Of a stretch of DNA of 64,000 nucleotides, positions 47,517-58,000 are shown piece after piece (position 1 is the first letter of the stretch; every line of letters begins with the position of its first letter). The notes under the pieces were generated by a model that was given only the letters and a program-made list of their open reading frames with translations, was not told where the DNA came from and did no database searches. Both the position numbers and the translations under genes were made by a program. The stretch is from contig NZ_AP025944.1 in NCBI RefSeq assembly GCF_024349685.1, forward strand, positions 4,284,001 to 4,348,000. The letters run 5' to 3'. The stretch comes from Pseudomonas sp. LRP2-20 (GTDB taxonomy: Bacteria; Pseudomonadota; Gammaproteobacteria; Pseudomonadales; Pseudomonadaceae).

Positions 47517-48341
47517 TTAGCGGCTATTGACTCGCTGCTCGAGGAGCACGCGATTGGACAGCGACACCAGTTCGCCATCATCGGTCAACAGCGTCGTCTT
47601 GACCGTGCCGATCTCTTCGATCATTCCTTCAACCTCTCCAATCCGCACCTGCTGGCCGACCTGGTAGAGTTCGCGAACGTAGATGCCGGCCAGAATCTGC
47701 CCGGCAATTTCGCGGCTGCCAAGGCCCATGGCAAGCGCAACGGCCAGACCAACGGTAATCAGCCCAATGACGATCACGTGGTTGAGCAGGTCGGTCTTGA
47801 CCTCAAGCTGGCTGATGGCCACCGAGATGCTGATGATGATCACCAGGCCTTGGGTGATGCGCCCCAGGCCTGCGGAGTATTCCAGGCCGATACCTTCGGC
47901 AGCGCCGCGCACCAGGCCGTTGGCCACCTGCGCCAGCAGCACGCCAGCCAGCAGTACCAGGGCTGCGCCAAAGACCTTGGGCAGGTACAGGGCGAGCATG
48001 TCGAGCGTTGCCGAAACCCGCTCCAGGCCCAGTGACTCTGCGGCCGAGACGAGGAAGATCAGCAACACGAACCAGTAGACGATCTTGCCAATCAGGGTCG
48101 AGATCGGCACCTGGATGCCGACCCGGCCAAGCATCTTGGTCAGCCCGGTGCCGGCCATCAGGCGGTCCAGGCCGAACTTGGCCAGGAGCTTGGAAAGCAG
48201 TGTATCGAGCAGCTTGGCCACCACGAAACCGAGCAGCACCACGACCAGCGCGCCGAACAGGTTGGGGATGAAGTTCGCTACCTTGGTCCATAGGGCGGTC
48301 ATCGCAGTGACCAGGCTCTGGGTCCAGAGATCGAGTTCCAT
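47517..48341 (-). CDS. cmpX: Mechanosensitive-channel-family protein CmpX
   Basis: A 274-residue MscS-like inner-membrane protein. Helices at about residues 25-45 (LFGALVVVLLGFVVAKLLD), 85-105, 120-145 and 170-215; the pore-lining/beta region reads LAMGLGSREIAGQILAGIYVRELYQVGQQVRIGEVEG. It links membrane tension to SigX activity. ATG at 48341; a TTG two codons earlier overlaps the crfX stop (TTGA) and could be the coupled start. Confidence 0.92.
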   Translation of the reverse strand: MELDLWTQSLVTAMTALWTKVANFIPNLFGALVVVLLGFVVAKLLDTLLSKLLAKFGLDRLMAGTGLTKMLGRVGIQVPISTLIGKIVYWFVLLIFLVSAAESLGLERVSATLDMLALYLPKVFGAALVLLAGVLLAQVANGLVRGAAEGIGLEYSAGLGRITQGLVIIISISVAISQLEVKTDLLNHVIVIGLITVGLAVALAMGLGSREIAGQILAGIYVRELYQVGQQVRIGEVEGMIEEIGTVKTTLLTDDGELVSLSNRVLLEQRVNSR

Positions 48342-48343
48342 AT

Positions 48344-48607
48344 TCAATCGGCCTTATCTGCTTTGCTGCCATTGGCAGCGTTGCGGGTAGAGTGTCGACG
48401 CACCGGCGCAACGTGCGCCGAGCCATTGTTCACGGCGATCAGCAGCGCCTGGCTCCAACGGCCAAGCAGGCTGAACAGATCACCGGCGCCGACCTGGCGG
48501 TTGGCGGTTTTCAGCACGCGACCCAGGCATGCGGCATCATCGCGCTCTTCACCGGAGGGTGACGCCTTGAGCAGGTCGCGCAGGGATTGTTCAAACGGAT
48601 CGTGCAT
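48344..48607 (-). CDS. crfX: CrfX-like small protein
   Basis: An 87-residue hydrophilic protein in the conserved cmaX-crfX-cmpX-sigX order. It begins MHDPFEQSLRDLLKASPSGEERDDAACLGRVLKTANRQVGAGDLF and has one weakly hydrophobic helix (LLGRWSQALLIAVNNG). Function is unknown beyond its link to the SigX cluster. ATG at 48607 has GAGGTG upstream. The name rests mainly on position. Confidence 0.82.
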   Translation of the reverse strand: MHDPFEQSLRDLLKASPSGEERDDAACLGRVLKTANRQVGAGDLFSLLGRWSQALLIAVNNGSAHVAPVRRHSTRNAANGSKADKAD

Positions 48608-48700
48608 GGGCACCTCGCGCAGTGTCACTCAGAGACGAGATGGCCGGGCGATGGGTCACACATCGCCATGGAACGAATGTTTCAAGAGGATTCGGCACCT

Positions 48701-49696
48701 TCATACCCAGCGCAACCGCCTGAACAGCCACCATTGCCCCACCGCCAGCGCCAGCACGACGATGCAGGCCAGCAGGAAGCCATACGGGTTGCTCGCCCCC
48801 GGAATGCCGCCGACGTTGATGCCGAGCAGCCCGGTGATGAAGCTCATGGGCAGGAAGATGCAGGTGATGATGCCGAAGCGGTACATGGTCCGGTTCATCC
48901 GCTCGCTGCGCCGGCGGTCTTCGCTTTCCAGCACCAGCGCTGCCCGCTCGCGGGTCAGCTCGAGCTCTTCGAGGTAGCGGATCAGGCTGTTGTTAAGCTC
49001 GTTCCAGTAATCGGCATCGGCATCGCAGAACCAGCTGCACTTGCTGCGCGACAGCTGGGCGTAGATCTCCCGCTGTGGCGCCAGGAAGCGGCGCAAACCT
49101 GCGGCGCGGCGACGGATCTGCTGCAGGCTGCCCTGCTCAGGGGTATACCGTTCGTCGGATTCAACCTTTTCTTCTTCCAGGTCGACCAGTTCCGAGAGGT
49201 CGCTGACCAGGCTCTGAACCTTTTCGGTCAGCAACTCGCCCATCAGCAGCAACAGTTCGGACGCCGATTTCGGTCCCCTGCCCTCTTCGAGCTGCTGAAG
49301 GACTTCATCGCTGGCACGCAATGGCCGCAAGCGCAGCGAAATGACCCGCTGCGGCTGGGCATGGATGCGCACCGAGACCATGTCCTCGGGCTCGGCGCCC
49401 GGGTTGAGGTTGACCCCACGCAGGAACAACAGCAGCTGCTCACCCGGCTGCGGCAACAACCGCGGCCGGGTGTTTTCCTCCAGCAGCAGGTCGCAGGCAA
49501 ATTCGCTCAGGCCACTGTCCTGCAACAGCCAGGTGCGGGTCTGCGGATGGCTGCGGTCCCAGTGCAGCCACAGGCTTTCCTGTGGCTGCAACTGCAGGTC
49601 GTCCAGCTCGGTCCGGGCAATCGAGCGCGCGCCCCCTTTACCATCGAGCACCAGGGCATGCACCAGCCCCCACTGCGCGTTGTCTTCCTCGAACAT
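48701..49696 (-). CDS. cmaX: CmaX, CorA/ZntB-family divalent-metal transporter
   Basis: A 331-residue CorA-superfamily protein: a large cytoplasmic domain with long helices (LTRERAALVLESEDRRRSERMNRTMYRFGIIT), then two C-terminal membrane helices around the pore loop motif GIN (LLGINVGGIPG). The ZntB-like loop suggests Zn2+ or Mg2+ transport. ATG at 49696 directly preceded by an in-frame TTG. First gene of the cmaX-crfX-cmpX-sigX cluster. Confidence 0.92.
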   Translation of the reverse strand: MFEEDNAQWGLVHALVLDGKGGARSIARTELDDLQLQPQESLWLHWDRSHPQTRTWLLQDSGLSEFACDLLLEENTRPRLLPQPGEQLLLFLRGVNLNPGAEPEDMVSVRIHAQPQRVISLRLRPLRASDEVLQQLEEGRGPKSASELLLLMGELLTEKVQSLVSDLSELVDLEEEKVESDERYTPEQGSLQQIRRRAAGLRRFLAPQREIYAQLSRSKCSWFCDADADYWNELNNSLIRYLEELELTRERAALVLESEDRRRSERMNRTMYRFGIITCIFLPMSFITGLLGINVGGIPGASNPYGFLLACIVVLALAVGQWWLFRRLRWV

Positions 49697-49723
49697 CAAA
49701 GCTCCATCAGCGCGTACTGCGCG

Positions 49724-50215
49724 TCACTCCGGCATTTTCAGCGGGCTTGGCGAGATGATCACGCCGTTGTTGTCGGCGTACAGGTACTCACCCGGGCGGA
49801 AGGTGACACCGGCAAAGGTCACGGCCACGTTGAGGTCGCCGATGCCGCGCTTGTCGGTTTTCATCGGGTGGCTGGCCAGGGCCTGCACGCCGACGTCGGT
49901 CTGGATCAGCACATCGACGTCACGCACGCAGCCATAGATCACCAGGCCTTCCCAGCCATTTTTCGCAGCCTTTTCCGCGAGCATGTCACCGAGCAGCGCA
50001 CGGCGCAGCGAGCCACCGCCATCGACTACCAGGACCTTGCCTTTGCCATCGAGTTCGACCTGCTCCTTGACCAGCGAGTTGTCTTCGAAGCACTTGATGG
50101 TGACGATCTGGCCACCGAAGGAGTCGCGGCCACCGAAGTTGCTGAACATCGGCTCCAGCACCTGAACCAGGTCCGGGTAGGCGTCACACAGGTCGGGCGT
50201 TACGTAATGCTGCAT
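49724..50215 (-). CDS. rraA: RraA-family protein (RNase E activity regulator A or HMG aldolase-like)
   Basis: A 163-residue RraA-fold protein. Signatures: [69 protein letters not shown] and [10 protein letters not shown]. RraA inhibits RNase E. The conserved Gly/Asp/Arg metal-pyruvate site seen here is shared with 4-hydroxy-4-methyl-2-oxoglutarate aldolases, so catalytic activity cannot be excluded. Starts at the ATG at 50215 with GGAAG upstream. Confidence 0.93.
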   Translation of the reverse strand: MQHYVTPDLCDAYPDLVQVLEPMFSNFGGRDSFGGQIVTIKCFEDNSLVKEQVELDGKGKVLVVDGGGSLRRALLGDMLAEKAAKNGWEGLVIYGCVRDVDVLIQTDVGVQALASHPMKTDKRGIGDLNVAVTFAGVTFRPGEYLYADNNGVIISPSPLKMPE

Positions 50216-50315
50216 GGGAAGCTCCTGTCAGTCACAACGAAAGCGGGTATCGGCCAAGGCTACACCGTAGATGCCATCGCAGTCATCCGGGACCAGGCAG
50301 TCAGTTGTGTATTCA

Positions 50316-50428
50316 GCCTGTACCGGCCTCTTCGCGGGTAAACCCGCTCCCACAGGTACATCACTGCCCTCAGGACCTGAGGGGTCCCTGTGGGAGCGGG
50401 CTTGCCCGCGAAGAGGCCGGTACAGGCG
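50316..50428. repeat. REP pair (inverted, BIME-like) 2
   Basis: 50316-50360 and 50383-50428 are inverted copies with cores GCGGGTAAACCCGC and GCGGGCTTGCCCGC. The similarity continues outward into CAGTTG on both sides. It lies between the hydrolase stop and the rraA start. Confidence 0.93.
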
Positions 50429-50436
50429 CAACTGAT

Positions 50437-51429
50437 TCAGTTGGCAGGCACAGGCTCGCACACCACCGTCGACTCATGCACCGGCAACAGCGGATCGCGC
50501 AACCACCGCTCCACCAGCGGCCAGACCTGCGCCTGCGCCGCCTTGCTCACCAGCATGTCGACATGCCCGAAGGCCTCGAAGCCTTCTTCGCGCCCCAGGC
50601 GCAGGAACTGCTTGCGCGCACCACCAAGCTGATCGAACAGCTTGCGGCAGGCCCACACCGGGTCCTGGAAGTCGCCGGCACCGGCCACGGCCAGCAGCGG
50701 CACATCCACTTCGGCTAACGCCGCCCACCAATCACCCTGTTTGTCGCCAAAACGGCCGAACAGGCCATGCCAGCGCATGCTCTCAAGGGCCAGTCCGATT
50801 GGCTCGTCTTCCGGCCCACGCTTGAAACGGGGCCCGGAAATCTGCCCCCAGCGCTTGAGCAGCAATTTCGCTCCCCAGGTCAGCGGAGGCACTTTCAGCG
50901 GCCAGTAGACACGGCTGATCTGCGTACCGAAAAGCGCCACGCTGGCCACCTGTTCAGCCTTGAGAAAGCCGCCACCCAATGCCGCCACCAAGGTGGTTCC
51001 ACCCAGGGAGTGGCCGATCCAGTGCGGCGCCTGGCCAGACTGCTCGCGCACGAATGCGCCAATCAATGGCAGGTCATCGCGGGCATAGTCGGCAACGCTG
51101 TTGTGCTTCCATGCGATATTGCGCGGCGACAGGCCATGACCGCGCATCTCCGGGATCCACACATCGAACCCGGCCCGCGCCAAATAGGCACCCAGGCCGA
51201 TGCCTTTGGGCGAGTACCAGAAGCGTCGGTTGGAGAAACTGCCATGCAGCAGAATCACCGGCACTCCCTGGGGCCGGCCTTGATCAGCCAGGCCCAGGCG
51301 GGTCACGGCCAGTTCGACGCTGGGGTCAGGGCTGTTGCCGGCCTTGATCCGGTACACGTCTTCGCTGAGGTCGCCGCGGCGCTCGGCACTGAGCAAGGCC
51401 ACGGGAAAAAGGTTGCTGCTGCTTTGCAT
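50437..51429 (-). CDS. Alpha/beta-hydrolase-fold esterase/lipase
   Basis: A 330-residue hydrolase. Oxyanion region VILLHGSFSNRRFW, nucleophile elbow HWIGHSLGGTTL (Ser about 163 in GHSLGG), acid VAGAGDFQDPVW and final His in FEAFGHVDML. No clear signal peptide. The substrate is unknown. Start taken at the ATG at 51429 (MQSSSNLFPVALLSAERRG), though it lacks a good ribosome site; the ATG at 51465 (MDPALF) is an alternative with weak GGCGAG upstream. Convergence is absent: it runs the same way as rraA and ppsA. Confidence 0.85.
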   Translation of the reverse strand: MQSSSNLFPVALLSAERRGDLSEDVYRIKAGNSPDPSVELAVTRLGLADQGRPQGVPVILLHGSFSNRRFWYSPKGIGLGAYLARAGFDVWIPEMRGHGLSPRNIAWKHNSVADYARDDLPLIGAFVREQSGQAPHWIGHSLGGTTLVAALGGGFLKAEQVASVALFGTQISRVYWPLKVPPLTWGAKLLLKRWGQISGPRFKRGPEDEPIGLALESMRWHGLFGRFGDKQGDWWAALAEVDVPLLAVAGAGDFQDPVWACRKLFDQLGGARKQFLRLGREEGFEAFGHVDMLVSKAAQAQVWPLVERWLRDPLLPVHESTVVCEPVPAN

Positions 51430-51531
51430 AAGGTTGCTTGGTGCACAAAAAAGGGCGGGATCCATCACTGGAACTCGCCCTGGAAAAAACCAGGCGGGGG
51501 CGCGCCAGACGCGCCCCCGCAATTTACCGCA

Positions 51532-53907
51532 TCAGGCCGCGCCCTGGCCTTCGGCCAGGAAGAACCAGGTCTCGAGTACCGAGTCCGGGTTCAGCGACAC
51601 GCTTTCGATGCCCTGCTCCATCAGCCACTTGGCCAGGTCCGGGTGGTCCGATGGGCCCTGACCGCAGATACCGATGTACTTGCCAGCCTTGTTGCACGCC
51701 TGGATGGCGTTGGCCAGCAGTTTCTTGACGGCCGGGTTACGCTCGTCGAACAGGTGGGCGATGATGCCAGAGTCGCGGTCCAGGCCCAGGGTCAGCTGGG
51801 TCAGGTCGTTGGAGCCGATCGAGAAACCGTCGAAGTACTCGAGGAACTCTTCGGCGAGGATCGCGTTGGACGGAAGTTCGCACATCATGATCACGCGCAG
51901 GCCGTTGTCGCCGCGGGCCAGGCCGTTTTCGGCGAGCAGGTCGACGACCTGGCTGGCTTCGCCCAGAGTGCGCACGAACGGCACCATGATCTCGACGTTG
52001 GTCAGGCCCATCTCGTTGCGCACACGCTTCAGCGCACGGCACTCGAGCTCGAAGCAGTCACGGAACGATTCGCTGATGTAGCGCGAGGCACCGCGGAAGC
52101 CCAGCATCGGGTTTTCTTCTTCCGGCTCGTACAGCTTGCCGCCGATCAGGTTGGCGTACTCGTTGGACTTGAAGTCCGACAGGCGCACGATGACCTTTTT
52201 CGGGTAGAAGGCCGCAGCCAGGGTGCTGATGCCCTCGACCAGTTTTTCGACATAGAAGCCGACCGGGTCGTTGTAGCCGGCGATGCGCTTGTCGACGCTT
52301 TCTTTCAGGTCGGCTGGCAGGCCTGCGTAGTTCAGCAGCGCCTTGGGGTGCACGCCGATCATGCGGTTGATGATGAACTCCAGGCGCGCCAGGCCCACAC
52401 CTGCGTTCGGCAGCTGGGCGAAGTCGAAGGCGCGGTCCGGGTTACCGACGTTCATCATGATCTTGAACGGCAGCTCCGGCATGGCATCTACCGAGTTCTG
52501 CTTGACGTCGAAGCCCAGCTCACCCTCGAAGATGAAGCCGGTATCGCCTTCGGCGCAGGATACGGTCACACCCTGGCCATCTTTGAGCACCTGGGTGGCG
52601 TTGCCGCAACCGACCACGGCCGGAATGCCCAGCTCACGGGCGATGATCGCCGCGTGGCAGGTACGCCCGCCACGGTTGGTGACGATGGCGCTGGCGCGCT
52701 TCATTACCGGTTCCCAATCCGGGTCGGTCATGTCGGAGACCAGTACGTCACCCGGCTGCACCTTGTCCATCTCGGACACGTCGTTGATCACGCGGACCTT
52801 GCCGGCGCCGATGCGCTGGCCGATGGCGCGGCCTTCGACCAGCACGGTGCCTTTTTCCTTGAGCAGGTAACGCTCCATGACGTTGGCGCTGGCGCGGCTC
52901 TTGACCGTCTCAGGGCGGGCCTGGACGATGTACAGTTTGCCGTCGTCACCGTCCTTGGCCCATTCGATGTCCATCGGGCGCTGGTAGTGCTGCTCGATGA
53001 TCATCGCCTGCTTGGCCAGTTCGTTGACTTCGTCGTCGCTCAGGCAGAAGCGGGCGCGTTCGGCGCGGTCGACCTCGACGGTCTTGACCGAGCGACCGGC
53101 CTTGGCTTCGTCGCCATAGACCATCTTGATCGCCTTGCTGCCCAGGTTGCGGCGCAGGATGGCCGGGCGGCCGGCCTGCAGGGTCTGTTTGTGCACGTAG
53201 AATTCGTCAGGGTTGACCGCACCCTGCACTACGGTCTCACCCAGGCCGTAGGCGCCGGTGATGAACACCACGTCACGGAAGCCCGACTCGGTGTCGAGGG
53301 TGAACATCACGCCGGCGGTGCCGGTTTCCGAGCGGACCATGCGCTGCACGCCGGCGGACAGGGCCACCAGCTTGTGGTCGAAGCCCTGGTGCACGCGGTA
53401 GGCGATGGCACGGTCGTTGAACAGCGAGGCGAACACTTCCTTGGCCGCGCGGATCACGTTGTCGACGCCACGGATGTTGAGGAAGGTTTCCTGCTGGCCG
53501 GCGAACGAGGCGTCCGGCAGGTCTTCGGCGGTGGCCGAGGAACGCACGGCCACCGCCATGTTGTCGTTGCCCTTGGACATTTCGGCGAAGGCGGTACGGA
53601 TTTCCGAATCCAGACGCGCCGGGAATTCGGCCTCCATCACCCACTGGCGAATCTGCGCGCCGGTCTTGGCCAGGGCGTTGACGTCGTCCACGTCCAGGGC
53701 ATCGAGCGCGGCGTGAATCTTGTCGTTCAGGCCACTCTGTTCGAGAAAGTCACGGTACGCCTGAGCCGTAGTGGCAAAGCCGCCCGGCACCGACACGCCG
53801 GCACCGGCGAGGTTACTGATCATCTCGCCCAGGGATGCGTTCTTGCCCCCCACATGCTCCACATCATGGACGCCGAGCTTATCGAGGGAAACTACGTACT
53901 CTACCAA
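51532..53907 (-). CDS. ppsA: Phosphoenolpyruvate synthase
   Basis: A 791-residue PpsA making PEP from pyruvate and ATP for gluconeogenesis. ATP-grasp N-domain ([40 protein letters not shown]), phospho-His domain ([23 protein letters not shown], His about 421) and C-terminal PEP/pyruvate barrel with [16 protein letters not shown] and [15 protein letters not shown]. The start is TTG at 53907 with GGAGAG 5-10 bases upstream; [21 protein letters not shown] is the family N-terminus. Divergent from its regulator gene ppsR. Confidence 0.97.
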   Translation of the reverse strand: MVEYVVSLDKLGVHDVEHVGGKNASLGEMISNLAGAGVSVPGGFATTAQAYRDFLEQSGLNDKIHAALDALDVDDVNALAKTGAQIRQWVMEAEFPARLDSEIRTAFAEMSKGNDNMAVAVRSSATAEDLPDASFAGQQETFLNIRGVDNVIRAAKEVFASLFNDRAIAYRVHQGFDHKLVALSAGVQRMVRSETGTAGVMFTLDTESGFRDVVFITGAYGLGETVVQGAVNPDEFYVHKQTLQAGRPAILRRNLGSKAIKMVYGDEAKAGRSVKTVEVDRAERARFCLSDDEVNELAKQAMIIEQHYQRPMDIEWAKDGDDGKLYIVQARPETVKSRASANVMERYLLKEKGTVLVEGRAIGQRIGAGKVRVINDVSEMDKVQPGDVLVSDMTDPDWEPVMKRASAIVTNRGGRTCHAAIIARELGIPAVVGCGNATQVLKDGQGVTVSCAEGDTGFIFEGELGFDVKQNSVDAMPELPFKIMMNVGNPDRAFDFAQLPNAGVGLARLEFIINRMIGVHPKALLNYAGLPADLKESVDKRIAGYNDPVGFYVEKLVEGISTLAAAFYPKKVIVRLSDFKSNEYANLIGGKLYEPEEENPMLGFRGASRYISESFRDCFELECRALKRVRNEMGLTNVEIMVPFVRTLGEASQVVDLLAENGLARGDNGLRVIMMCELPSNAILAEEFLEYFDGFSIGSNDLTQLTLGLDRDSGIIAHLFDERNPAVKKLLANAIQACNKAGKYIGICGQGPSDHPDLAKWLMEQGIESVSLNPDSVLETWFFLAEGQGAA

Positions 53908-54097
53908 GGTGATCTCTCCACTAACTGTATTGGAAAAGCTCAAGGGCGCCCGCCTGCCTTCGTTGACTGGGCCGGACGCTTGTGGCCTGTACCTGGAAAA
54001 TAGGTTCGCAAAATATGGCAGAATGCCGACAGCCGCATTCGGCAAACCGAACTTATCATATCCAAGAAACGTCATCAGCTTAAGGCCCAGATCGCAA

Positions 54098-54916
54098 ATG
54101 AAACGAACCGCGTTCTTCATCTCCGATGGCACCGGCATCACCGCCGAAACACTGGGCCAGAGCCTGCTCGCTCAATTCGAGAGCATTCCGTTCAATAAAT
54201 TCACCCGTCCGTACATCGACAGCCCGGAAAAAGCGCGGGCCATGGTGCAGCAGATCAACACGGCCGCAGAGCGCGATGGCATGCGGCCGATCATCTTCGA
54301 TACCATCGTCAATCAGGACATCCGCGAGATCCTGGCGACGTCGAACGGCTTCATGATCGACATCTTTTCGACGTTTTTATCCCCGCTTGAGCAGGAATTG
54401 ACTGCCCATTCGTCGTATTCCGTGGGCAAGTCGCACTCGATCGGCGGCAATTCCAACTACATGGAACGGATCGAGGCGGTCAACTTCGCGCTGGATAACG
54501 ACGACGGCGCGCGCACCCACTACTACGACAAGGCCGACCTGATCCTGGTTGGCGTGTCGCGTTGCGGCAAGACCCCGACCTGCCTGTACATGGCCATGCA
54601 ATTCGGCATCCGCGCAGCCAACTACCCGCTGACCGAGGATGACATGGAGCGCCTGCAGCTGCCGGCGGTACTGAAGAAGTACCATCACAAACTGTTCGGC
54701 CTGACCATCGACCCTGACCGCCTGACCGCCATCCGCCACGAGCGCAAGCCCAACAGCCGCTATTCGAGCTTTGCCCAGTGCGAGTTCGAGGTGCGCGAGG
54801 TGGAGAACCTGTTCCGTCGCGAGAACATTCCCAACATCAACTCCACGCATTTTTCGGTGGAAGAGATTTCGGCGAAGATCCTCGTGGAAAAAGGTGTGGA
54901 GCGCAGGTTCAAGTAA
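54098..54916 (+). CDS. ppsR: PEP synthase regulatory protein (PSRP; kinase and pyrophosphorylase)
   Basis: A 272-residue DUF299 protein that inactivates PpsA by ADP-dependent phosphorylation and restores it by phosphate-dependent removal. Opens [21 protein letters not shown]; the P-loop-like motif [10 protein letters not shown] is at residues 151-160, followed by [21 protein letters not shown]. Head-to-head with ppsA across 190 bp. A REP pair follows. Confidence 0.96.
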   Translation: MKRTAFFISDGTGITAETLGQSLLAQFESIPFNKFTRPYIDSPEKARAMVQQINTAAERDGMRPIIFDTIVNQDIREILATSNGFMIDIFSTFLSPLEQELTAHSSYSVGKSHSIGGNSNYMERIEAVNFALDNDDGARTHYYDKADLILVGVSRCGKTPTCLYMAMQFGIRAANYPLTEDDMERLQLPAVLKKYHHKLFGLTIDPDRLTAIRHERKPNSRYSSFAQCEFEVREVENLFRRENIPNINSTHFSVEEISAKILVEKGVERRFK

Positions 54917-55026
54917 GCCTGCAGCGGCCCTTTCGCGGGCAAGCCCGCTCCCACAGGTATTGCACATACCCAAGGTCAGTAAGATCCCTGTGGGAGCGGG
55001 TTTACCCGCGAAGAGGCCGCCGCAGG
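54917..55026. repeat. REP pair (inverted, BIME-like) 3
   Basis: 54917-54959 and 54984-55026: inverted copies with cores GCGGGCAAGCCCGC and GCGGGTTTACCCGC. Between convergent ppsR and gdhB, next to a terminator. Confidence 0.93.
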
Positions 55027-55031
55027 AGTAC

Positions 55032-55068
55032 AAAAAAAGCCCCGGCATCGCTGCCGGGGCTTTCTTTT
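55032..55068. terminator. Bidirectional intrinsic terminator (ppsR / gdhB)
   Basis: A7, GCCCCGGC, ATCGCT, GCCGGGGC, TTTCTTTT. Confidence 0.92.
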
Positions 55069-55083
55069 ACCTCACCACCTGAC

Positions 55084-58000
55084 TCAGGACGGCACCACCG
55101 CCGCCTGCCCGCTCAGTGCCAGGTCGACCAGCTCGCGGTTTGCTACCGCGTACATCGCATAGTCGGTGCCGGTGGCGTTGCGCAAGTCGTCGAGCATGGC
55201 GCGCCAGCGCTCGACCATGACCCGGTGCTGCTCGGCCCACAGCGCCACGCGGGCGTCCATGTCTTCCGGGCCATCGGCCATCTGCAACACCGAGATGGTG
55301 ATCGCCCGCTGTTGCAGGTCGATGTCGTCGCGGAACGCCTCGCGGGCCAGGGCCTGCCAGTTGTTTTCCACCGGCAGGTTGCTGATTTCCTGCAAGTACC
55401 AGGTCAGGTCCAGGGCACTGCCCACGGCGAAGAACGCCTTGGCCACCTGCGCCGGGTCATGCCCGGTCACGTCCGAGGCTTCGATGATCGGCAGCAGGGT
55501 GTACAGGTGGGTGGTACCGGCCACCATGCGTGCCAGCAACTCCGGCACCCCGGCGTCGACGAAGCTTTGGTAACGTACCATCCAGCGCTCGCGGGTCGGG
55601 CCCTCCAGCAGCTCGTCGAGCTTGAGCCCCAGCTGGGCAATCTTCGGCCCGAAGTGCGCGGTGTCACGCCCGGCATCCTGCTCGTTGCGCCGGCTGCGCA
55701 GGAACCAGCGGGTGGCGCGGCGGCCCAGGCGCATCAGTTCGTCCATCAGGGTCAGCTGGATTTCCGCTGGCACCTGGTAGTCGAGCGCCTCGATCTGGCG
55801 GAACCAGTGCGGCAGGTGGAAGATGTCGCGCACGATCACATAGGCCCCGGCGACGTTGGCCGGGCTCATGCCGGTCGACTCCTTCAGGCGCTGGACGAAG
55901 GTGATGCCCATGTTGTTGACCAGGTCGTTGGCGATCTGGGTGCTGACGATTTCGCGCTTCAACCGGTGACGGCGCATGGCTTCGGCGAACTTGCTGACCA
56001 GCGACGGCGGGAAGGCAGTCTCCATGTCGCGGGTCAGGTAGTCGTCGTCCGGCACCAGCGACTTGAGCAGCTGCTCCTTGAGGTCGATCTTGCTGTACGA
56101 GATCAGCACCGACAGCTCGGCGCGGGTCAGGCCCTGGCCGGCGGCCAAGCGTTCGGCCAGCTGCTCTTCGGACGGCAGGAACTCGATGGCCCGGTCCAGC
56201 TTGCCACGGCTTTCGAGGTCGGCCATCAGGCGCTTGTACTCGGCAATCCGCTCGCGAGCGCGGCGGGCGGCCAGTGACAGCGCCTGGGTCTGCTTGTAGT
56301 TGTTGCCCAGCACCAGGCCGGCCACTTCGTCGGTCATGCTGCCGAGCAGCTGGTTGCGCTGCTTCTCGGTCATGTCGCCACCCTGCACCACTTCATTGAG
56401 CAGGATCTTGATGTTGACCTCGTGGTCGGAGCAGTCCACGCCACCGGCGTTGTCGATGAAGTCGGTGTTGGTGGCGCCGCCGTGCAGGCCGAACTCGACA
56501 CGGCCGAGCTGGGTCATGCCGAGGTTGCCGCCCTCGCCCACCACCTTGCAGCGCAGCTCGTTGCCATTGACCCGCAGGGCGTCGTTGGCCTTGTCGCCGA
56601 CATCGGCGTGGCTTTCGCTGCTGGCCTTGACGTAGGTGCCGATGCCGCCGTTCCACAGCAGGTCCACCGGCGCCTTGAGCAACGCGTGCAACAGTTCGGT
56701 CGGGGTCAGGCGGTCCGCCTCGATGGCGAAGCGCTCCTTCATCTGCGGGGTGATGGCGATGCTCTTGGCACTGCGCGGGAAGATACCGCCGCCTTCGGAC
56801 ATGATGCTGCTGTCGTAGTCGCTCCAGGCCGAGCGCGGCAGGTCGAACAGGCGCTTGCGCTCGACGAAGCTGGTGGCCGGGTCCGGGTTCGGGTCGATGA
56901 AGATATGCAGGTGGTTGAATGCCGCCACCAACTGCAGTTTGTCGGACATCAGCAGGCCGTTGCCGAACACGTCACCGGCCATGTCGCCGACGCCGATCAC
57001 GGTGATCGGGTCCTGCTGCACATTGATGCCACGCTCGCGGAAGTGCCGCTGCACGCCAACCCAGGCGCCACGGGCAGTGATGCCCATCTTCTTGTGGTCA
57101 TAACCGGCCGAGCCACCCGAGGCGAACGCATCGCCGAGCCAGAAGCCGTAGTCGATGGCGATGCCGTTGGCGATATCGGAGAAGGTCGCGGTGCCCTTGT
57201 CGGCTGCTACTACCAGGTACGGGTCGTCATCATCGTGACGCACCACGTTGGCCGGCGGCACCACGCCACCGTCCTTGAGGTTGTCGGTGATATCGAGCAG
57301 GCCAGAAATGAAGATGCGGTAGCACGCCACGCCTTCGGCGGCGATCTCGTCGCGGGTGCCGCCCAGCGGCAGCCGGCGCGGCAGGAAGCCGCCCTTGGCG
57401 CCAACCGGCACGATCACCGAGTTCTTCACTTGTTGGGCTTTGACCAGGCCCAGCACTTCGGTGCGGAAGTCTTCCTCGCGGTCCGACCAGCGCAGGCCGC
57501 CGCGGGCGACGTTGCCAAAGCGCAGGTGCACGCCTTCGACCCGTGGCGAATAGACGAAGATCTCGAACTTCGGCACCGGCTTGGGCAGCTCGGGAATCAG
57601 CTTGGGGTTGAACTTGAAGCTGAAGTACGACTTGTTCTGGCCGTTGGCATCCGGCTGGTAGAAGTTGGTGCGCAGGGTCGCCTTGATCAGGTCCAGGTAG
57701 CGCCGCAGGATGCGGTCCTCGTTGAGCACCTGGACCTCGTCCAGGGCCGTGAGGATCGCCTGCTCCAGGCGCTGCTGCTTGTCGTCCAGGTCCTCAGTGG
57801 TGAGCTTGCGCGCCAGGTAGAAGCGGGTCTTGAACAACCGGGTCAGCTCGCGGGCGATGTCGGTGTGGTTGTTCAGGGTGCTGGCGATGTAGCCAAGGTC
57901 GAAGCCCAGGCGGATCTGCTTGAGGTAGCGGGCATAGGCACGCAGCAACGCCACGTCACGCCATGGCAGGCCGGCAGTGAGGACCAGGCGGTTGAACGCG

